DNA of 64,000 nucleotides from Doryteuthis pealeii (Eukaryota > Mollusca > Cephalopoda > Myopsida > Loliginidae). The stretch is from contig CM042139.1 in assembly GCA_023376005.1 (NCBI GenBank), forward strand, positions 143,565,684 to 143,629,683. The letters run 5' to 3'. Positions within the stretch are counted from its first letter, which is position 1, and each line of letters starts with the position of its first letter. The position numbers and the translations under genes are program-made. The notes beneath the pieces are model-generated. The model saw only the letters and a program-made list of their open reading frames with translations, was not told where the DNA came from and did no database searches. Below, piece after piece: positions 1 through 13,204 of the stretch.

Positions 1-539
1 CAGAAAAGTTATGAGACAGAATATCTGAATTAGTTTTCCTATGTTAGAGAAGGTGGCTTTTCTTTCCAAAACTTTTTTGAATGCTCCTCATATATAGAGG
101 AGGTGGGGAGAGGTTAAGGAGAGAAGAAATAATAGGTGGCATTTGGCCCAAACATGTATTTGATCTGTCTCTGATTATAAAAACATAGAACCAACTTTTA
201 AAGTCTTTTGTGTATCACTGACATGTATTGTATTGTAGTTCACCGTGCCATCTGAGTAGAGAAGGAAATGACTATTGGGTGCTGTACAAGTTTCCTCAAT
301 TTATTTCCCTCTAATCTCAAACAATGATGTTATAGTTGTTTATTTATGTAAGATCTTTATTTGAAGACAATCATAATAAAACAGTAATTAACAAAAGAAA
401 GTGAGTGGCAAAAAACATATTGTGCATGAGATTATAGAATTAAAGTTCATTCGTTATATATCTGGCAAATGAACTTGCAATTTTTATGGAGCATATCTCA
501 GTGTTCATAAGTGATTCTTTTTTTTTTTGTCTTTTTCAG
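1..539 (+). other. Probable intron upstream of a candidate last exon
   Basis: This AT-rich stretch has no repeat I recognise and no useful open frame. It ends in a strong acceptor-like sequence: a T-rich tract from about 517 followed by CAG ending at 539. The intron reading depends entirely on the exon call that follows. The donor site and any earlier exons would lie outside the window. Confidence 0.35.
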
Positions 540-637
540 GTATCTATAAAGGACCTTCAAGGTATAATTCCAGCTATAAGCAGCTCTTGAGTGTCATGGG
601 ACTGGAAAATAGAAGTTGCAGAGCTCTAGAAAATTAA
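540..637 (+). CDS. Candidate terminal coding exon (last 31 residues) of an unidentified gene
   Basis: A textbook-like splice acceptor, a T-rich tract then TTTTTCAG with the AG at 538-539, is followed by an open frame. The first two bases (540-541) would complete a codon begun in the previous exon. From 542 the frame reads Ile-Tyr-Lys-Gly-Pro-Ser-Arg-Tyr and runs 31 codons to a TAA at 635-637. The peptide is mixed, with basic and tyrosine-rich parts (YKGPSRYNSSYKQLLSVMGL), and is not low complexity, unlike most small ORFs in this window. I do not recognise the protein family and assign no function. No upstream exon is available to confirm the frame. An AATAAA at 1209-1214 could serve as a poly(A) signal for a 3' UTR of about 570 bases. 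The other possibility is a chance acceptor in front of a chance 31-codon frame, which this length does not exclude. Confidence 0.4.
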
Positions 638-2700
638 ACTGGAATATGAAATCTCCTCCTGCATCGCAGAAAGTCTAATTTAATTGGTAAAACTGTCTGA
701 AGCAAATGTAAAAAGAGGTCAGTGTTCAAGATGCAAAATATGGTACAAGGGTCTGCAAAAACAATGTGCCATATGTACAGATTTAAAAGAGAAGTAGAAT
801 TATCTGAAAGTAAGCTTTTATAGTTTTAGTCTGCAAGAGTGGCTGAAAAGTGAGAGACTTTTATTCCGCTCTTTTGTGTCATGAACACTCAGATAAGCTA
901 GACCAGAGAGATTGTTTTGGCTTGAGATGGAGCGAGTTACACAGTTTTCACTGAGACAAACTGTCCAGAGATGCTTGAGTGTGTATGTTAAACCACTAGA
1001 CGTATGGGATGAGCTGGACTGATCAGGATCAGATTACTCTCAGAGCTAAGTAACTAAATCTATTGGGCATGATGTATCATATCAATGTACTCTAGGGTTG
1101 ACTAGAGTTGTGTGATTACTGGGGTATTGAACCAAGAGCTAGTTGAGTGACTTAATCTGATGGGCGTCTGACAGCCGAGTCGCTGATGCTGAAACGGCAG
1201 GCTCTCTTAATAAACTTGATGATTTATGTTTATACATTGGAATATGTGATGATCTGGTTGTTTATTTTTTTATCAAAGTAATTCGATGTATAAGAAATAT
1301 GGCTGGAGGAGAGCCTACTGAAGATCACGAAGTATGTGGCACTGGGAGCGAAGTATTACTTTTGACTAATGACTTTGGAGGTAGCGATGGCAGATGAGAT
1401 GATGTATGTAGTATAGGGCTGAAGATATATTGCATAGAGAGTTTCCTACTCTGTGATGAGCAGACACGAAAAAAGATTGCAATGTGAATATGGAATCGTG
1501 ACCACTAGTGAGATAGAGAATCGGTATAGTATTCTTCTCTATAGTGAATGTGAAGATAAGCAATCAAGAATGTTCGCTGAATCCGATTCATAACATAAAT
1601 AGTTTACGTAAGAAAATGTTAGATAAAAGAATGTACGTCATTTGTGTTGGTGGGTTATTAAAGGCTTATTATTGATAGTAAATGAGTAGTCATACTGAAT
1701 AGATGTTCTAAGTGTAGGACTAGTGCTTTCGTCCTCCACAAAAGCATATTCTCTAATTTGAGAAGAAGAATCGTTATCGCTGATACAGGAGAGAGTCGTA
1801 TTATCGAACCAGTCAATGATGTACGTCAGCAAGAGAATGATGATGAATTAATTGCCGCATGAAATAATATCGAGCTACATGTTAGACGTGCTCTAAGCTT
1901 GCTCACGGTTATGTAGTTGAATAGCTAGTGGTGTTTTATATTAAGATCTGTCATGACTTGTTTGGCGTATGTTAAGGTCCGTTGGCCATGCTTTAAAAGA
2001 ATGGCACGATGAGAGGTCGATCAGTGTGAGACAATTCATTTATCGCTTTGGTAAAAGACAGTATATTATTTCTAGTGGTATAATGGTTTACCATATTGCC
2101 AAAGCTCAGAGTTTGTCGAAGCCGAATGGCAATAGCTGAGCAAAGATTCCTAGATAGACGATCGTCGATGGAGTAGGTGTCTTGTGTATGGTAGGATAGA
2201 AGGGGAGTTGTAGCCTAGGTAGTGAGACAGAAGTGCAGTTATATCTTGCATTCAGTGTAATAGGTGAGTAAAACTGATGTTACATGCACATAGTCAGACA
2301 TAATTGCACTGCTGTGTGATGACAGTAAATAGATGTATCTGACATAAAGTATGAAAACCAGAGAGAGAGAGTGCGACAAAGACAACATAACACCCATATG
2401 AAGAAGAGTAACGCTGTCGTGTAAGACAACTTGGCATTGGCCAGCAGAAGATAAAACAGGACATGAAGAATGCAGTGTGCAGAACATATAGAGTATCATT
2501 CGGGACAATACTACGCTAAAAATTGATTTGGTCTTTAAACGATAATAAGATTTGTTAAAGGGAATGACCATTTATTTACGACATGATATTATTTGAAGCT
2601 CATCTTACGATTGGATGATAGCTTCAGTTTACTCAAATTAATAGCATTTCAAAACAGATGACCTCGAATATTTTTAAATGGAAAATATTCAGTCTATTTG
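638..2700. other. No gene seen; possible 3' UTR then unassigned DNA
   Basis: The first few hundred bases could be 3' UTR of the candidate exon, with an AATAAA hexamer at 1209-1214. The rest contains only short frames (for example 2239-2571 on the minus strand) with no recognisable domain and unconvincing composition. I cannot identify any of the interspersed families that dominate after 16 kb. Confidence 0.3.
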
Positions 2701-2713
2701 TCTAGAAAGGATG

Positions 2714-3075
2714 CATATATAGTATATATATATGATAATTATTATATATAGATATATATATATATTATACATATATTTATAAATGGTGTGTGGTGTTTTT
2801 GTCGTGGCTTGAGGGATAGTCTCTGTCATTCAAATGAAATTGAATATTCCAGAACTCTGGCCCATAGGACGTGAGCTGATTGCATTGTGCACAAGAGTGA
2901 GCTGAATAACTCGATAGCAATAATCTTAAGTAATTATTTAAACCTCTTACAATAACCGTTAGTTTGTAAAATGGAAGTTATCTTATATATTCTTTTGTAC
3001 AGGTTAGAACTGATAGTATATATATATATATAGTAATATATATGTATATATATATATAAGCTATATCATATATGA
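2714..3075. repeat. Two interrupted (TA)n tracts
   Basis: Interrupted TA dinucleotide runs lie at about 2718-2780 and 3016-3075. About 235 bases of ordinary AT-rich sequence separate them. Both tracts are broken by single G, C or A changes. Confidence 0.8.
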
Positions 3076-5030
3076 TATAGTAGTGAATAGAGGGGTGTGG
3101 GTATTATCCTGACAGTTGGATGCAGACACAACTGATCTGCCTAAGCGAAGGCACATAGGTGTCCTTAGGTTCGGTCTATACTCCGAAGATGCCCTGCGGC
3201 GTAACTTCAGGCACACATACGAATAACACAAGATTGGGTACTATCTGATCTGTGGACCTAGGATAAAGTGGGAATCAGGTGAAGTAGTAATATTAATGTG
3301 CTATATATATAATAGTATATTTACTAATTATATAGGTAGTATATATATTATAATTATGAGTATAGTGTGTTGTGTGTGGTGGTGTTGTGGTGTGTTACTA
3401 TATGCACTCTTTGTTGCAATGGTAGTATCCAATGCCGTAAGAAATGTCATTCTGGCGACCCAAGGTCCATAAATAACTAGCGCATTACATAGAGAGCATA
3501 GCCTCTCCTTTAAACATTGTGAAATAGAAAATATAGAAACCAAAAATACAGAGAGGTGTAGCACGATCTGCAAAACAAAGCCCACATGTAAGAGTACATT
3601 CATGGCAAACTTAGCATTAGAATAATAAGATTTGTTTCCATTTGCTGGTAGATAGGATTGTACCAATCGCTCTCACGCACAGTCAGGAATCATTATTTAA
3701 TCCGTACACATACTTTCTCTCATGACTTTTATTTAAAATCTTCAAATGTATTGAAGAAAAAAAGGTATCTTTATAGTTATAATACAGATATACTTATATA
3801 TCATTGCAATTATATGTCCTTACTATATTCAACGGTCAATAATCTGTTTACAGTGAAACAGGAAGGCAAAGTTGTATATTAGATTTCTTAAAAATTGACT
3901 TGTTGATCAATTTCTGCTTGGTATTATTGATTTATCAAAATTGGTTTTAAAATTTTGCATATGAATAGTGGGCAAAAATCGTCGGTGAATCAAATGTTAA
4001 AAGTGATTCCAACTTGACAAAAAAGAAATAATGGTAAATTTTATTCTTTACTCTCGTAATTTGGGTAAATATATTAAGAATTAAAGAAAATTGTAGCAAA
4101 TGAAAAGCCGGAAAGTGATTGAAAAGAGACAATTATTAATCTCATAAGTTTTCTATTCTTTGATTATGAACATACTCTGTTCTGTCAATGGATGAGTTTA
4201 TCATGAGTATTGCATCTCTGCGTTCATTCAGATACGTATTGGTCATCCCATAGCTTATCATCGTTAATTTATGTACAGAACGTTTCGAGGCTGAGAATTA
4301 TGCCTCCGGCTTGCTTCAGTATATTTCATTGTCAGATGTACCTCAGTGAACTTCTCAAGACTGTGGGAACCTTCCTATCACGCGCTAACCTCGCAGGGAA
4401 GCCTTGGCCGTTTTCGACATCTTGATGAATTTCTTGTCTTAATCAGTGACCAAGATGGGGAAAGTCCGAATTATGGCAGATGAGTATACTAATCTTTGCC
4501 AGCGGCCTCATCTCAAACATTCAGAGAAAAAAGTTTATCATAAATACTTTAGATTTTCAAAACAGTACTTAAATGCTACGATCTCTCTCTTATTCTGTAC
4601 TATTTTTTTGCTTTTTTCGCCAATTATTACAGTAATGTTATAAAAGAAGTCGATTGTCATCCTTTCCATGGTGTTTCAGTTAATGTTTTGTTAGTTCTTA
4701 TCCAAATTTAAATATATTTATATTATATTAAAACGCTAATACTTGCAGGCCACGACAGGCACACGTACGCATTAATTTTGCTTAGTGTATGGTCTAGTCG
4801 ATTATGGAATACATAATATACGCCGATGAAGTATAATACACAAGATAGTCTATCCAATTGTTTGGTGATGAGTTCTGTCTAGAGGTTCAGAAGTTAGAAG
4901 ATATGAAGCAATTCTTTGTATCCTGTAGTTGAAGAGGCCCTCACCATTATATAATATATAATTATAGAGGATGTAAGGAGAAAGAAAGAGCAGATAACGA
5001 AAGAGATTCTCTTTAGTCTAAAAATTGTCA
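3076..5030. other. No gene seen
   Basis: The stretch 3100-3250 is less AT-rich than its surroundings and may be an eroded repeat. The minus-strand frame 3328-3666 has a hydrophobic middle but begins in TA/TG-rich DNA and resembles nothing I know. I see no splice-flanked exon. Confidence 0.3.
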
Positions 5031-5037
5031 CGGACTG

Positions 5038-5093
5038 GAAAAAATAAAAAAAAAAAAAGAAAAAAGAAAAAAGAAAAAAAAAAAAAGAAAAGG

Positions 5094-5126
<33 letters not shown>

Positions 5127-5166
5127 AAAGAAAAAAGAAAAACAATAAAAAAAAAAAATAAAAAAA
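5038..5166. repeat. Poly(A)-rich low-complexity tract
   Basis: About 130 bases consist almost only of A with scattered G and T. The minus-strand frame across it codes mainly Phe runs and is not a gene. It could be the oversized tail of a retroposed sequence, but no target-site duplication was found. Confidence 0.85.
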
Positions 5167-8100
5167 TATAAAAAACTAAGCTTTTATTTATTGTGTTTAT
5201 TTATTGCTTTAAAAAGATTATGTACAGAAAAGTTTAGCTAACTTCTGATGTGCACACATAAAAAGAGGAAAGGGAATGATCTGAAGTGTTTATTGGTGTA
5301 CTTACATATATAAGTGGTATCCTTTAAACTATTTCCTCGTAAATTCCTAACCTACCCATAAAATAAACTGTAAACACTGCATTTTATGTTCTGTGTTTTA
5401 TGATGCAATAAATTGTATTTATTTTTCTTGGCAACGCGTTTATTATACATTAGACAATACTAAATATACTTATTTAATTTATAGTTCTAAAAGGTTTTTA
5501 TTCTGTGAAGATGGTTAGTTTTAAAGTGGAGGGCTCATCTTATAAGTTACAAATTTAGCCCATAAATTGAGAATCCTCTTTTGAATGAGCACGCTATATT
5601 TTTTTGCTTTTTGTCATAGACGATGATGTTTTCGTATCGTAAGACGATAATTAAATATTCATGACGTTTTGTTATTTAGAGTAACAAAGTCCCGCCCCCC
5701 CCCCAAAAAAAAAAAAAGAAAAGAAATAAGACAACAAATAGGAGACCCACTTAAACTAACCAATATTCTCAACAGAATTAATAACATTCACATACAAAGA
5801 GAGAACAGGAAGTCTCCAGGGTGTAAGTGGTTGAGACATGCTGGCGTGCACATTGTTAGAGTAAAGTGAGTTTGACTACCAGTCAACTATTATGTATACA
5901 TCTCTCATTTACGCGACTAATACCCTTGGGAAGGTTTTATGGATCTCGCACATCCCTCCAGGCGTAGTGGAATATATAGTACCAGTATACTGACTGTGTG
6001 TTCTACAATAGGGTTTCATGACCAGGGATGTGAGATAGACATTCCAGGGGGTGCAAGGGGATAAGCATTTCTGTGTTGTTTTGTGTTCAATATTAGGGTA
6101 CTGGATCTGATTCCATTATTTTTGTAGGGTTATACAACTTTCATTTTGTTTGTACGTATTTTCTTCTTTTTCCAATATGTTTTTATTTTTCTGTTTATAA
6201 TATTATTAAAAAATACACATAGAATTGTTTTGGTCCCCTCTCACTCTTTATATTTAGATGACAATTATTTCACTGTTGTATAAAAGTGTGTATGAGAAGC
6301 TATAAACAAATTTTTTAGGTGTGGGGGTGGATAAACAGTGGTTGGGAAACCAACTGTTCTAACAAAAGCACTGGCTTTAGCATTAAATAACCCACGGAAA
6401 ATTTGATACTGGGCACACTAAATCAAAGAACCTGAAGACCAAAGCTCCGGGTAAAAATCCGCTAGGTTGGTGACTTTTGGGTCACCGCCTTGTGTACCTG
6501 TTTGGCGTATCATTCCAGTGGTTAATACACGGCATAAATCCTAATATGTAATAATTGAAGTGCTGTTCAAAAAAATGACGTGGGCAGAAATATTTTATAG
6601 AATTACAAAGATCAACGGAGAAATCACAGATGAGTTCGTTTACATTGCCCAATTTACATAAGTAAGATTGAAACATGTATGTCGATTTTAGTTAATGATT
6701 AATCGAGTTGATAATTGTGCTGGTTGTATCTCTGCTTACATACCATTGAAGAAGGAATAGATAACACATGGCTGTCTAGTGCGCTAGTTTCTGGTTGTTT
6801 TAGCGACCTCAGGACTATTCTTCAATGATTAAAACCTGGAGACTTTTCATTGCTCTTGTCCAATGGTATGAAAAGATTAATACTATCAGTCCACAGTGTT
6901 ATACACATTTCTTTTTCTTTTCTGTTCTTCTGCAGTTTGTATAGTTTAACGAATTTAGAAGCAGACAATGTATTTAAATTGTAATAAATGTTGTATGTAA
7001 TAGTAATTCATTTGTAATTTGGATGTTTCTTGGTTGATTTGCTTTGTGTTAGGGTTTTGGGCAGTGGAGGTTTTAAAACAGATAATATTAGTTTGATGAA
7101 TTCTTCTTGTGTCAAGATCTAAGTACTACGTTAAGAGTGCAATTCACAAGCTGATAAAACATGAGTTATCCTGACGGCTATGGTCATGCTTGATGGTACT
7201 GAGATTATGCGCCTATCGTTCTAGAATATGAAGTGCACAGATCATCTATTTTCCGTTTTGTGAAATTCAGAACAGTTTTCAGGGTAACATGAGATGTAAT
7301 AAAAATAATGTCTCGAAAGGACATGTTCTTATAGTACATCGTGTTTTAAAACTATTCTATTACTAGCACAGAGAAGATATAGCGTGTACACATTCCAGTC
7401 ATATAAAGGATTTTTAAAGAGAGATTTTCTCTAGTGACTGCCTAACAGCATTTGTCCTGCCCGACTCCTACGTTCGTTGTTCTTCTGTCACATGATAAAG
7501 CTGAGTCTGAAGTCCACATATGCACTTCTTTTGGGCTTTATTATATGGTTTAAAAATAACACCCACATCTTTTCTCTAAAAATAGTAAGTGGATTGGCAT
7601 TATTATGAACAGCCATCCATATTATGAAATGCGTATGCATGTAAGAAACCTGGAACACATATGTCTCTGAGAATTCTCAGATGTGTTAATAGAAGATGAC
7701 AGACATACTTCTGAATCTTCAAAAAATCTACCAATCTCAAAATTTATGCAATTAATTCAATATTGCCTAGGACAATTTGTTGGGAGAGTTAGGAGCGTTA
7801 GGTTGTCTCCGTTTTTTAATGGGTATAGAGTTAATGTATCATGAGCGTTATTTATTAAAGTACTGCGATTAAACCATCCTTTTAAGAGGAACAGTAGTTT
7901 AGGGATTAAGGGTAGGGTTTTTTTCAAGGGCCCGCCCCAAAGACTGTTTTAAAATTCGCCCTAACCCAATAGCATTAGAGGATGAGGGGATTCCATCGGT
8001 TATCCTTTCTCCGAAGAATATCTCTGTCCCAAAGTAGAGTATAGTGTTAAGGAACTCAGGGTAGTTATTGAAAATCAACTAGTTATAAGTGATAGGCGCA

Positions 8101-9079
8101 AAGGTTTTTCTGTTGTTTTGTAGGGGAACTACATTGCTTTTAAAATTTTAAGTGAAAGTGATCATCGAAGTTATTTATTGATTTATAACAGAATTTCTGT
8201 TTTTTTTGTCTGGATTTGATAAGTTCCTGACTAAGAAATAATGCTATGCACTTGATCGTTTTGTTACCATGCTGCTAGCTTGCAAGAACTATCTGCAAAA
8301 ACGCTAGAATTTAGTAAATGTGTGGTAATTAAATGGGAATTAAATTATATTTATAAAGGAAAAATGATGTATGTTAAATACATCTTGGAGCAACATTATT
8401 TTATCCCTCATTTAAATATATTGTTGTGTTTTTATGGACACCTTCTGTCGTTTCCCCTTTGTGGGCGAGTCCTGAGTTGTGTAGGTGGCTAACTCATGCT
8501 GGATACTGTGGATGATCGTAAGTAATGTGAGATCGGAAAGTCTGTCGACGAATGTCGACATTTTGTGACAAGATCCTCTATAGGAGCACAAGGTATGAAC
8601 AAACTCATTCCCCTCACGTGGCGACATCGAACCAGCTATGGATTAAATAGTAACCATAACCTACTGTTAGTCTCATCTAAGGAAATGGTTTTGACATTGA
8701 ATTTAAAGCCAACAAAAGGTTGATATTGGTTCCCCATTAACACAAGGAGAGAATATCATAGACCCTGTTCACCTTAGTGTAGGAGAACCATTTGTTAAAA
8801 AAAAGTAATGTTTTTGATTTATGTTTTCATACGAAGCTGGTAAACAAATATATTAAAAGTGTGGTGAATACCATTTGGTAAGAACAAGTTTCAGCTCACA
8901 TAATATCTTTTTTTCAGACATTTGTTGGGCATCCACATTGCCGTTTGCTAAAGCTGATTGACGTAGTGTTGCGCAGAGTTATTTTTTTTTCCTAAACTGG
9001 CATCTATGCGAGTGACTGAACAAGTCAAATTTTTGATGACAATCTCTGGGTTCAGTGACTGAGCATACACTAAAAACGG
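5167..9079. other. No gene seen; a C/A homopolymer junction at 5692-5722
   Basis: This is AT-rich DNA with a run of about ten C followed by an A-rich run near 5693-5720. Small frames at 5669-5869, 8280-8492 and 8412-8627 show no domain and overlap each other on opposite strands. No member of repeat families A-E can be identified confidently. Confidence 0.3.
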
Positions 9080-9490
9080 TGATGCTTGCTGGGGGTGGAT
9101 TTTTTTGTCTCTCTCTCCTTCTTTCTGGTCCTGTCTCTTTTCCTTTCTTTTCCACGTGCCTTTTCACATAGCCATTGTTTGACCAGCAGCGAGGCAACAA
9201 GGCCACCCCAGTGTTGTGTTTGCAACCAAACCTCTGTCATATGTGGGCTGCTACGTGCGACTTCATGCTTTCATGTGAAGATCGACTCGGATCACCTGGT
9301 TGGTGTTGATTGTGGCATAGATCTTCGAATGTTCTTGATTGGCAGACCATCTTTTGAAAGCAGATGTGAGACAGTGACGTCCCACTTTACGACTACTAGG
9401 GTAGGCTGGAGCCTTCTACTAATTTGCCATACAGAAGGTCTTTGGGGAATGTGGCCCTTTGTCTCTATATCCTCGCAGTCCTGACATGAC
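9080..9490. other. GC-richer patch with overlapping frames on both strands
   Basis: An island of higher GC than its flanks holds a 132-codon plus-strand frame (9086-9484) and a 66-codon minus-strand frame (9292-9492). The plus-strand frame begins with a Phe/Leu/Ser-rich stretch encoded by a pyrimidine-rich tract, then a Cys- and His-containing part. Neither product looks like a known family. It may be an eroded mobile element or a decayed exon; I infer no function. Confidence 0.2.
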
Positions 9491-10079
9491 ATAATCTTTT
9501 AATTTTATTCATTTGATTTTTTTTATGATTTATACTAATGGATCTTTTCCAGATACAGTTTATGGTGAGTTTGCACTCGATCATCATTCTTCATTTAAGG
9601 AAAGATTTTTGTTGGTTTTACAGAAGATCCTCGTAGTATCTTTGGGGGTATACTGATACTTGGAAAGGAGAAGCTTTTACGTCCACAGAGCAAGTGGATG
9701 AGTGACATCTAGCCTAACGTGCAATGAATTGTTGTAAATAAACATTAGTATAGGAAGCTTCGACCATCCTTGTGTACCAATTCGTAAGATACAGATGTTG
9801 TTAATGTGGCCTGAATTTCTAAGAATTAAATCTGGATATAGCCTTCTTACATCGGCATACAAATATATTACAATCACCAACTATTGGCATAGAGCAGTTA
9901 ATTGGTCTATGTTGTGAGCAACGTAATGAACAAGAAAAAAGTTAATGCGCTTGCCCTGTCGGTATAGGTTGTGGCTTTAGAATATATTAACTGCATCTTT
10001 GTTCAATAGGGGTAAGATACTCACCTGTCCAAAAAAAAGAGCTCTCTGGTTTGGAACGACAAAAACTGTGAGAGTCTTG
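9491..10079. other. No gene seen
   Basis: This is AT-rich DNA. The minus-strand frame 9677-9880 has no recognisable motif, and no repeat family was identified. Confidence 0.3.
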
Positions 10080-10212
10080 AATGGTGAGAGGTGTTATCTA
10101 GGGTTTGAGTACCCCTTTCATTGTGCATTACTCCCAAGAAGTCCACCTTGCTTGTCCTGAGAGTATATGTGCACATCTGTTGCTAGGGCACTACTATGTA
10201 ATCAAATATATA
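10080..10212 (-). repeat. Eroded copy of repeat family B
   Basis: The order of landmarks matches the minus-strand form of family B near 27.8-27.93 kb: ATGGTGAG, then GAGTACCCC-TTCATTG, then CATTACTCCCA, then a degraded AGGG...ATG...AAATA end. Identity is only moderate by eye, with many substitutions between the landmarks. Downstream copies of the same family are much cleaner. Confidence 0.5.
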
Positions 10213-10559
10213 TGTTTAAAAATTATTTTTCAGATTTGAGTAGGACTGGAGTGGCAAAAAATACTTTCAGGGAAGCAGAGCTACTATAAGATAGGTGATA
10301 TATAATAAGTATAAGGTTTATAGTAGTTATAGTATATATGCTATTATAAAACGGTGCTTAAGGAAAAGAACTACAACAAGGAATGTACAAATTAAATATA
10401 ATGAGATCATGAATTTAAACTATCGTAAATAAATTTTCAGGAAGTTTTATGCCATAGAAAATGAAATGAGAATGTTTATGTAGTTCTTTTTCTGTTTTAT
10501 TCATCCTACGCGCGTGTCACAATCTCTAAGACATATTTTGCATGACTTCATGTCTGTTG

Positions 10560-10930
10560 TAGTGATGAGGTAAGAGATCCTATGACGTATAGTGATCAAA
10601 AAAGAGTGGGTGCCTGGGGTAGGTAGCCATCAAACTGGCATATCTGATTTGTATGTCGTTCCAGGCATTCCTCACCTATGCTAGGTAAGGCACCACAGGT
10701 TTCATATTTTGTGCGGGACCTAGACGCGCGAACCCAAGAGACCATACAAGGCTCGAAATGGTGAGTAGGCAAGCACCAAAAAAGTGTGGGTTGCCTGTTG
10801 GCATTCCGCCTAATTGGGAGATACTATGCAGACACTTGGGCAAATAAAGCCCTAGGCCCTTCCACACTTTTAAATCAAGGGGGGCAGTAGTGTTGGCCTG
10901 GGGGGATGGCGCCATCTGGGATCGATGGCT
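10560..10930. other. GC-richer patch, possibly a decayed repeat
   Basis: This segment has more G and C than the surrounding DNA. Two similar phrases, AAAAAAGAGTGGGT-GCCTG near 10597 and AAAAAAGTGTGGGT-GCCTG near 10780, suggest an internal duplication. The minus-strand frame 10676-10915 (79 codons) has no domain I recognise. Confidence 0.25.
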
Positions 10931-11054
10931 GTTTTTGTTTGTGTACTATCACGGCTATAGTGAAAGTGGATTCATGATATCCAATGAACACAGGTTCCGA
11001 AAGAAGTTCTGGGTGGACCAGAATCTACATCTTGATTAGTGAAGGCTCCAAAGA

Positions 11055-11135
11055 TAACTAGGGGAGATATTGAGTATGTACCCCTCATGCATTTGAGATT
11101 ACTGCCCAAATGAGAGGTCTGGTTTGAAAAGATTA
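11055..11135 (-). repeat. Possible second eroded family B fragment
   Basis: GAGTATGTACCCCTCAT followed by ATTACTGCCCA and then TCTGG parallels the family B order (GAGT...ACCCCTTCAT...ATTACTCCCA...TCTG). The match is short and imperfect. Confidence 0.3.
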
Positions 11136-13190
11136 TGGTTAGTTAGCTTCAAATAGGGAAGACCATTGTGCCCAAAAAATCCATCTTGAAAGAAATTTCG
11201 TCAAAAAACGTTAATATGAACTATCCATATGAATCAAAATTCCCTATACACGTCTAGACATAAAGTTGAACTAGATGGAGGTTTGACCATTTGCCGTGTT
11301 GAATAAGATCATAATGAAATCATGAAGTTCCAAAAATCGGAGAATAAGAAAGGAAAGACAAATTTGGGTTTAGAATTTGCGTTCCATCCTTAATTCACTA
11401 AAACTGTCTTTACGGAATAAGTTTTAATGTTGTTAGATATGGCAATGTAGAGGCTGAATTTTCCCGTCGCCTCTATAGTCATAATTTGTTTACTGCCTTG
11501 CTTATCAAATAGATTGCCAGTTGAATGAAGTCTGGCAAAAATAAACATCTGAAATTAAAAACATAATGTGTCCATTTATATAGCTACACGTGATAAAATT
11601 ACCGTCTTATTTCTCACTTATAAATGTATACTGAAAACCAAGAGAATATTAGACAGATGGACAATGGGTTTGTATTAGAGTCGTGAGCTGCCATGAATAG
11701 AATTGGGAAACTGTCCGAGGTGATAAAATATTTTCTTTGATGATGAATGTGTTGCCCACTACCCTGGAGAGGCAGAAAGTGGGCTGACTGTTACAAGTAG
11801 GGGCAAAGCTTCTGCTGGTTTGTGTATACTTGAAGAAATATGTATTAGTCCAAATATAGGTGGTCGCCGATGTTGTATAAAAGTGAATTTGAGGGTAAAA
11901 AGGTGCTTTTTTCAAATGTTATCTATGTGCTCCGCTGTATCAGTTGTCATTGAGCACTAGATGACATGTGGTTGGCTGGTAGTTTTGATGGCTAATAAAC
12001 GTACCTTAATGTTATCTTTACTGGACAATCAATACTGAGTTTCTTTTGTGTAGAAATACTGGTGTTCATTAACTTGTGTATACAATGAATATATGGGTGA
12101 TTGACCCCAGCTCACCAATCACCGCCTTCTAGCATCGCTAGAATGATAAAAAGGGGTGGGTGGTGTTGTCATCAAAAGCAAGTTTGTGTAGAATAGCAGT
12201 TAGGGGAGAATTGCATCGATAATTGCTTGGGACTTAACTAATTGATTGGATGGGGCTCTCTGTGTCTGTCTATTTAGCCCATGAACAGGGCTGAGTATAG
12301 GTGGCATGTTCATGTGACCACATTATCTTACAATTGAAATCAAACATACCTCGTGTCAAGGTCATCCACGGCCAATATCTGTCCTATCGTAGTTGCAATA
12401 TCGAGTGGGTATTCACCCGAGCCTGGCCTGCAGCAGGTGGCCCCTTCGTTTTTTAATTTGCCTCAATACTTTGTAGAAGGAGCAGAGCGATGTATACATG
12501 ACAGTCTCCAACCAGAGTTAGACAGTTGGGGAGAATCTGTTTCATTTGTGTCGTTGCGCATAGAAGTGGAGTATGTCCTCTTGTTTGATGACTGGGCAAA
12601 ATGTAATAAGCCAACTGGTGGTGTTAACAGAGATTATCTTAGTAAGGTGGCCTACGAATATAATGTAGTGTAAGTGTGAGCTCAGGACTTTTTGAATGTG
12701 AAATGTTCATTGGAAGATTCCAGAATAAATGGGGGATAATGAACAGTTACCTAAATTAGCTGTCTAGGCGTGACTTATTGCAGGCAGTTAAGCGCTATTC
12801 ACTGACACTGTACGCTCCCGAACTTCCAACCAAGGAAAGATGTGTTAGAACAGACAATTCAATGAGGCAGATCTTAGCCTTAGTCAGAAAGGAGAAGACG
12901 CAGGGGCCGCCTCGCTCTAGTAGGATGCTGACTTCTCACAGATGGCGTTAGGAACTAGCACTTATTAGGGCTGTGGTTCTCTTAATGATAAAGGAATAAA
13001 AAAAGACAACCAAAGTGCTGTGTTTAACTTATTGAAACAAGATGAGTAAAGCACACGTCAGAAACCAGAGACAAGTAATAGCTCCGAGGAAAATGGCCAC
13101 GCAGCAAAGGACAAGCTAGAAAAGTCAAAACTCCATCTCAATCATCTGCTCCACTCTCTACTCTCTCAATTATATACCTGTAAGTGTTTC
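11136..13190. other. No confident gene; one unassigned 106-codon frame at 12353-12673
   Basis: The plus-strand frame 12353-12673 has a balanced amino-acid composition, which is unusual in this window, but no motif or family I can name. It has no clear acceptor or donor at its borders. The rest of the stretch has only short frames. A decayed mobile element is as likely as a host exon. Confidence 0.2.
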
Positions 13191-13204
13191 TCATGGAGGA
13201 AAAA

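Noticed and set aside
1165..1200. Possible small ribozyme or hairpin GCCG...CTGATG...GAAACGGC
   Set aside because: The stem is only four pairs and no catalytic core can be completed.
9086..9484. 132-codon frame as a secreted Cys-rich protein
   Set aside because: The apparent signal peptide is encoded by a pyrimidine-rich low-complexity stretch, the rest matches no family I know, and an overlapping minus-strand frame is equally open.
12353..12673. 106-codon frame as a host gene
   Set aside because: Its composition is reasonable, but there is no recognisable motif, no splice context and no second exon, and it lies in the poorly legible region. It is noted only as unassigned.
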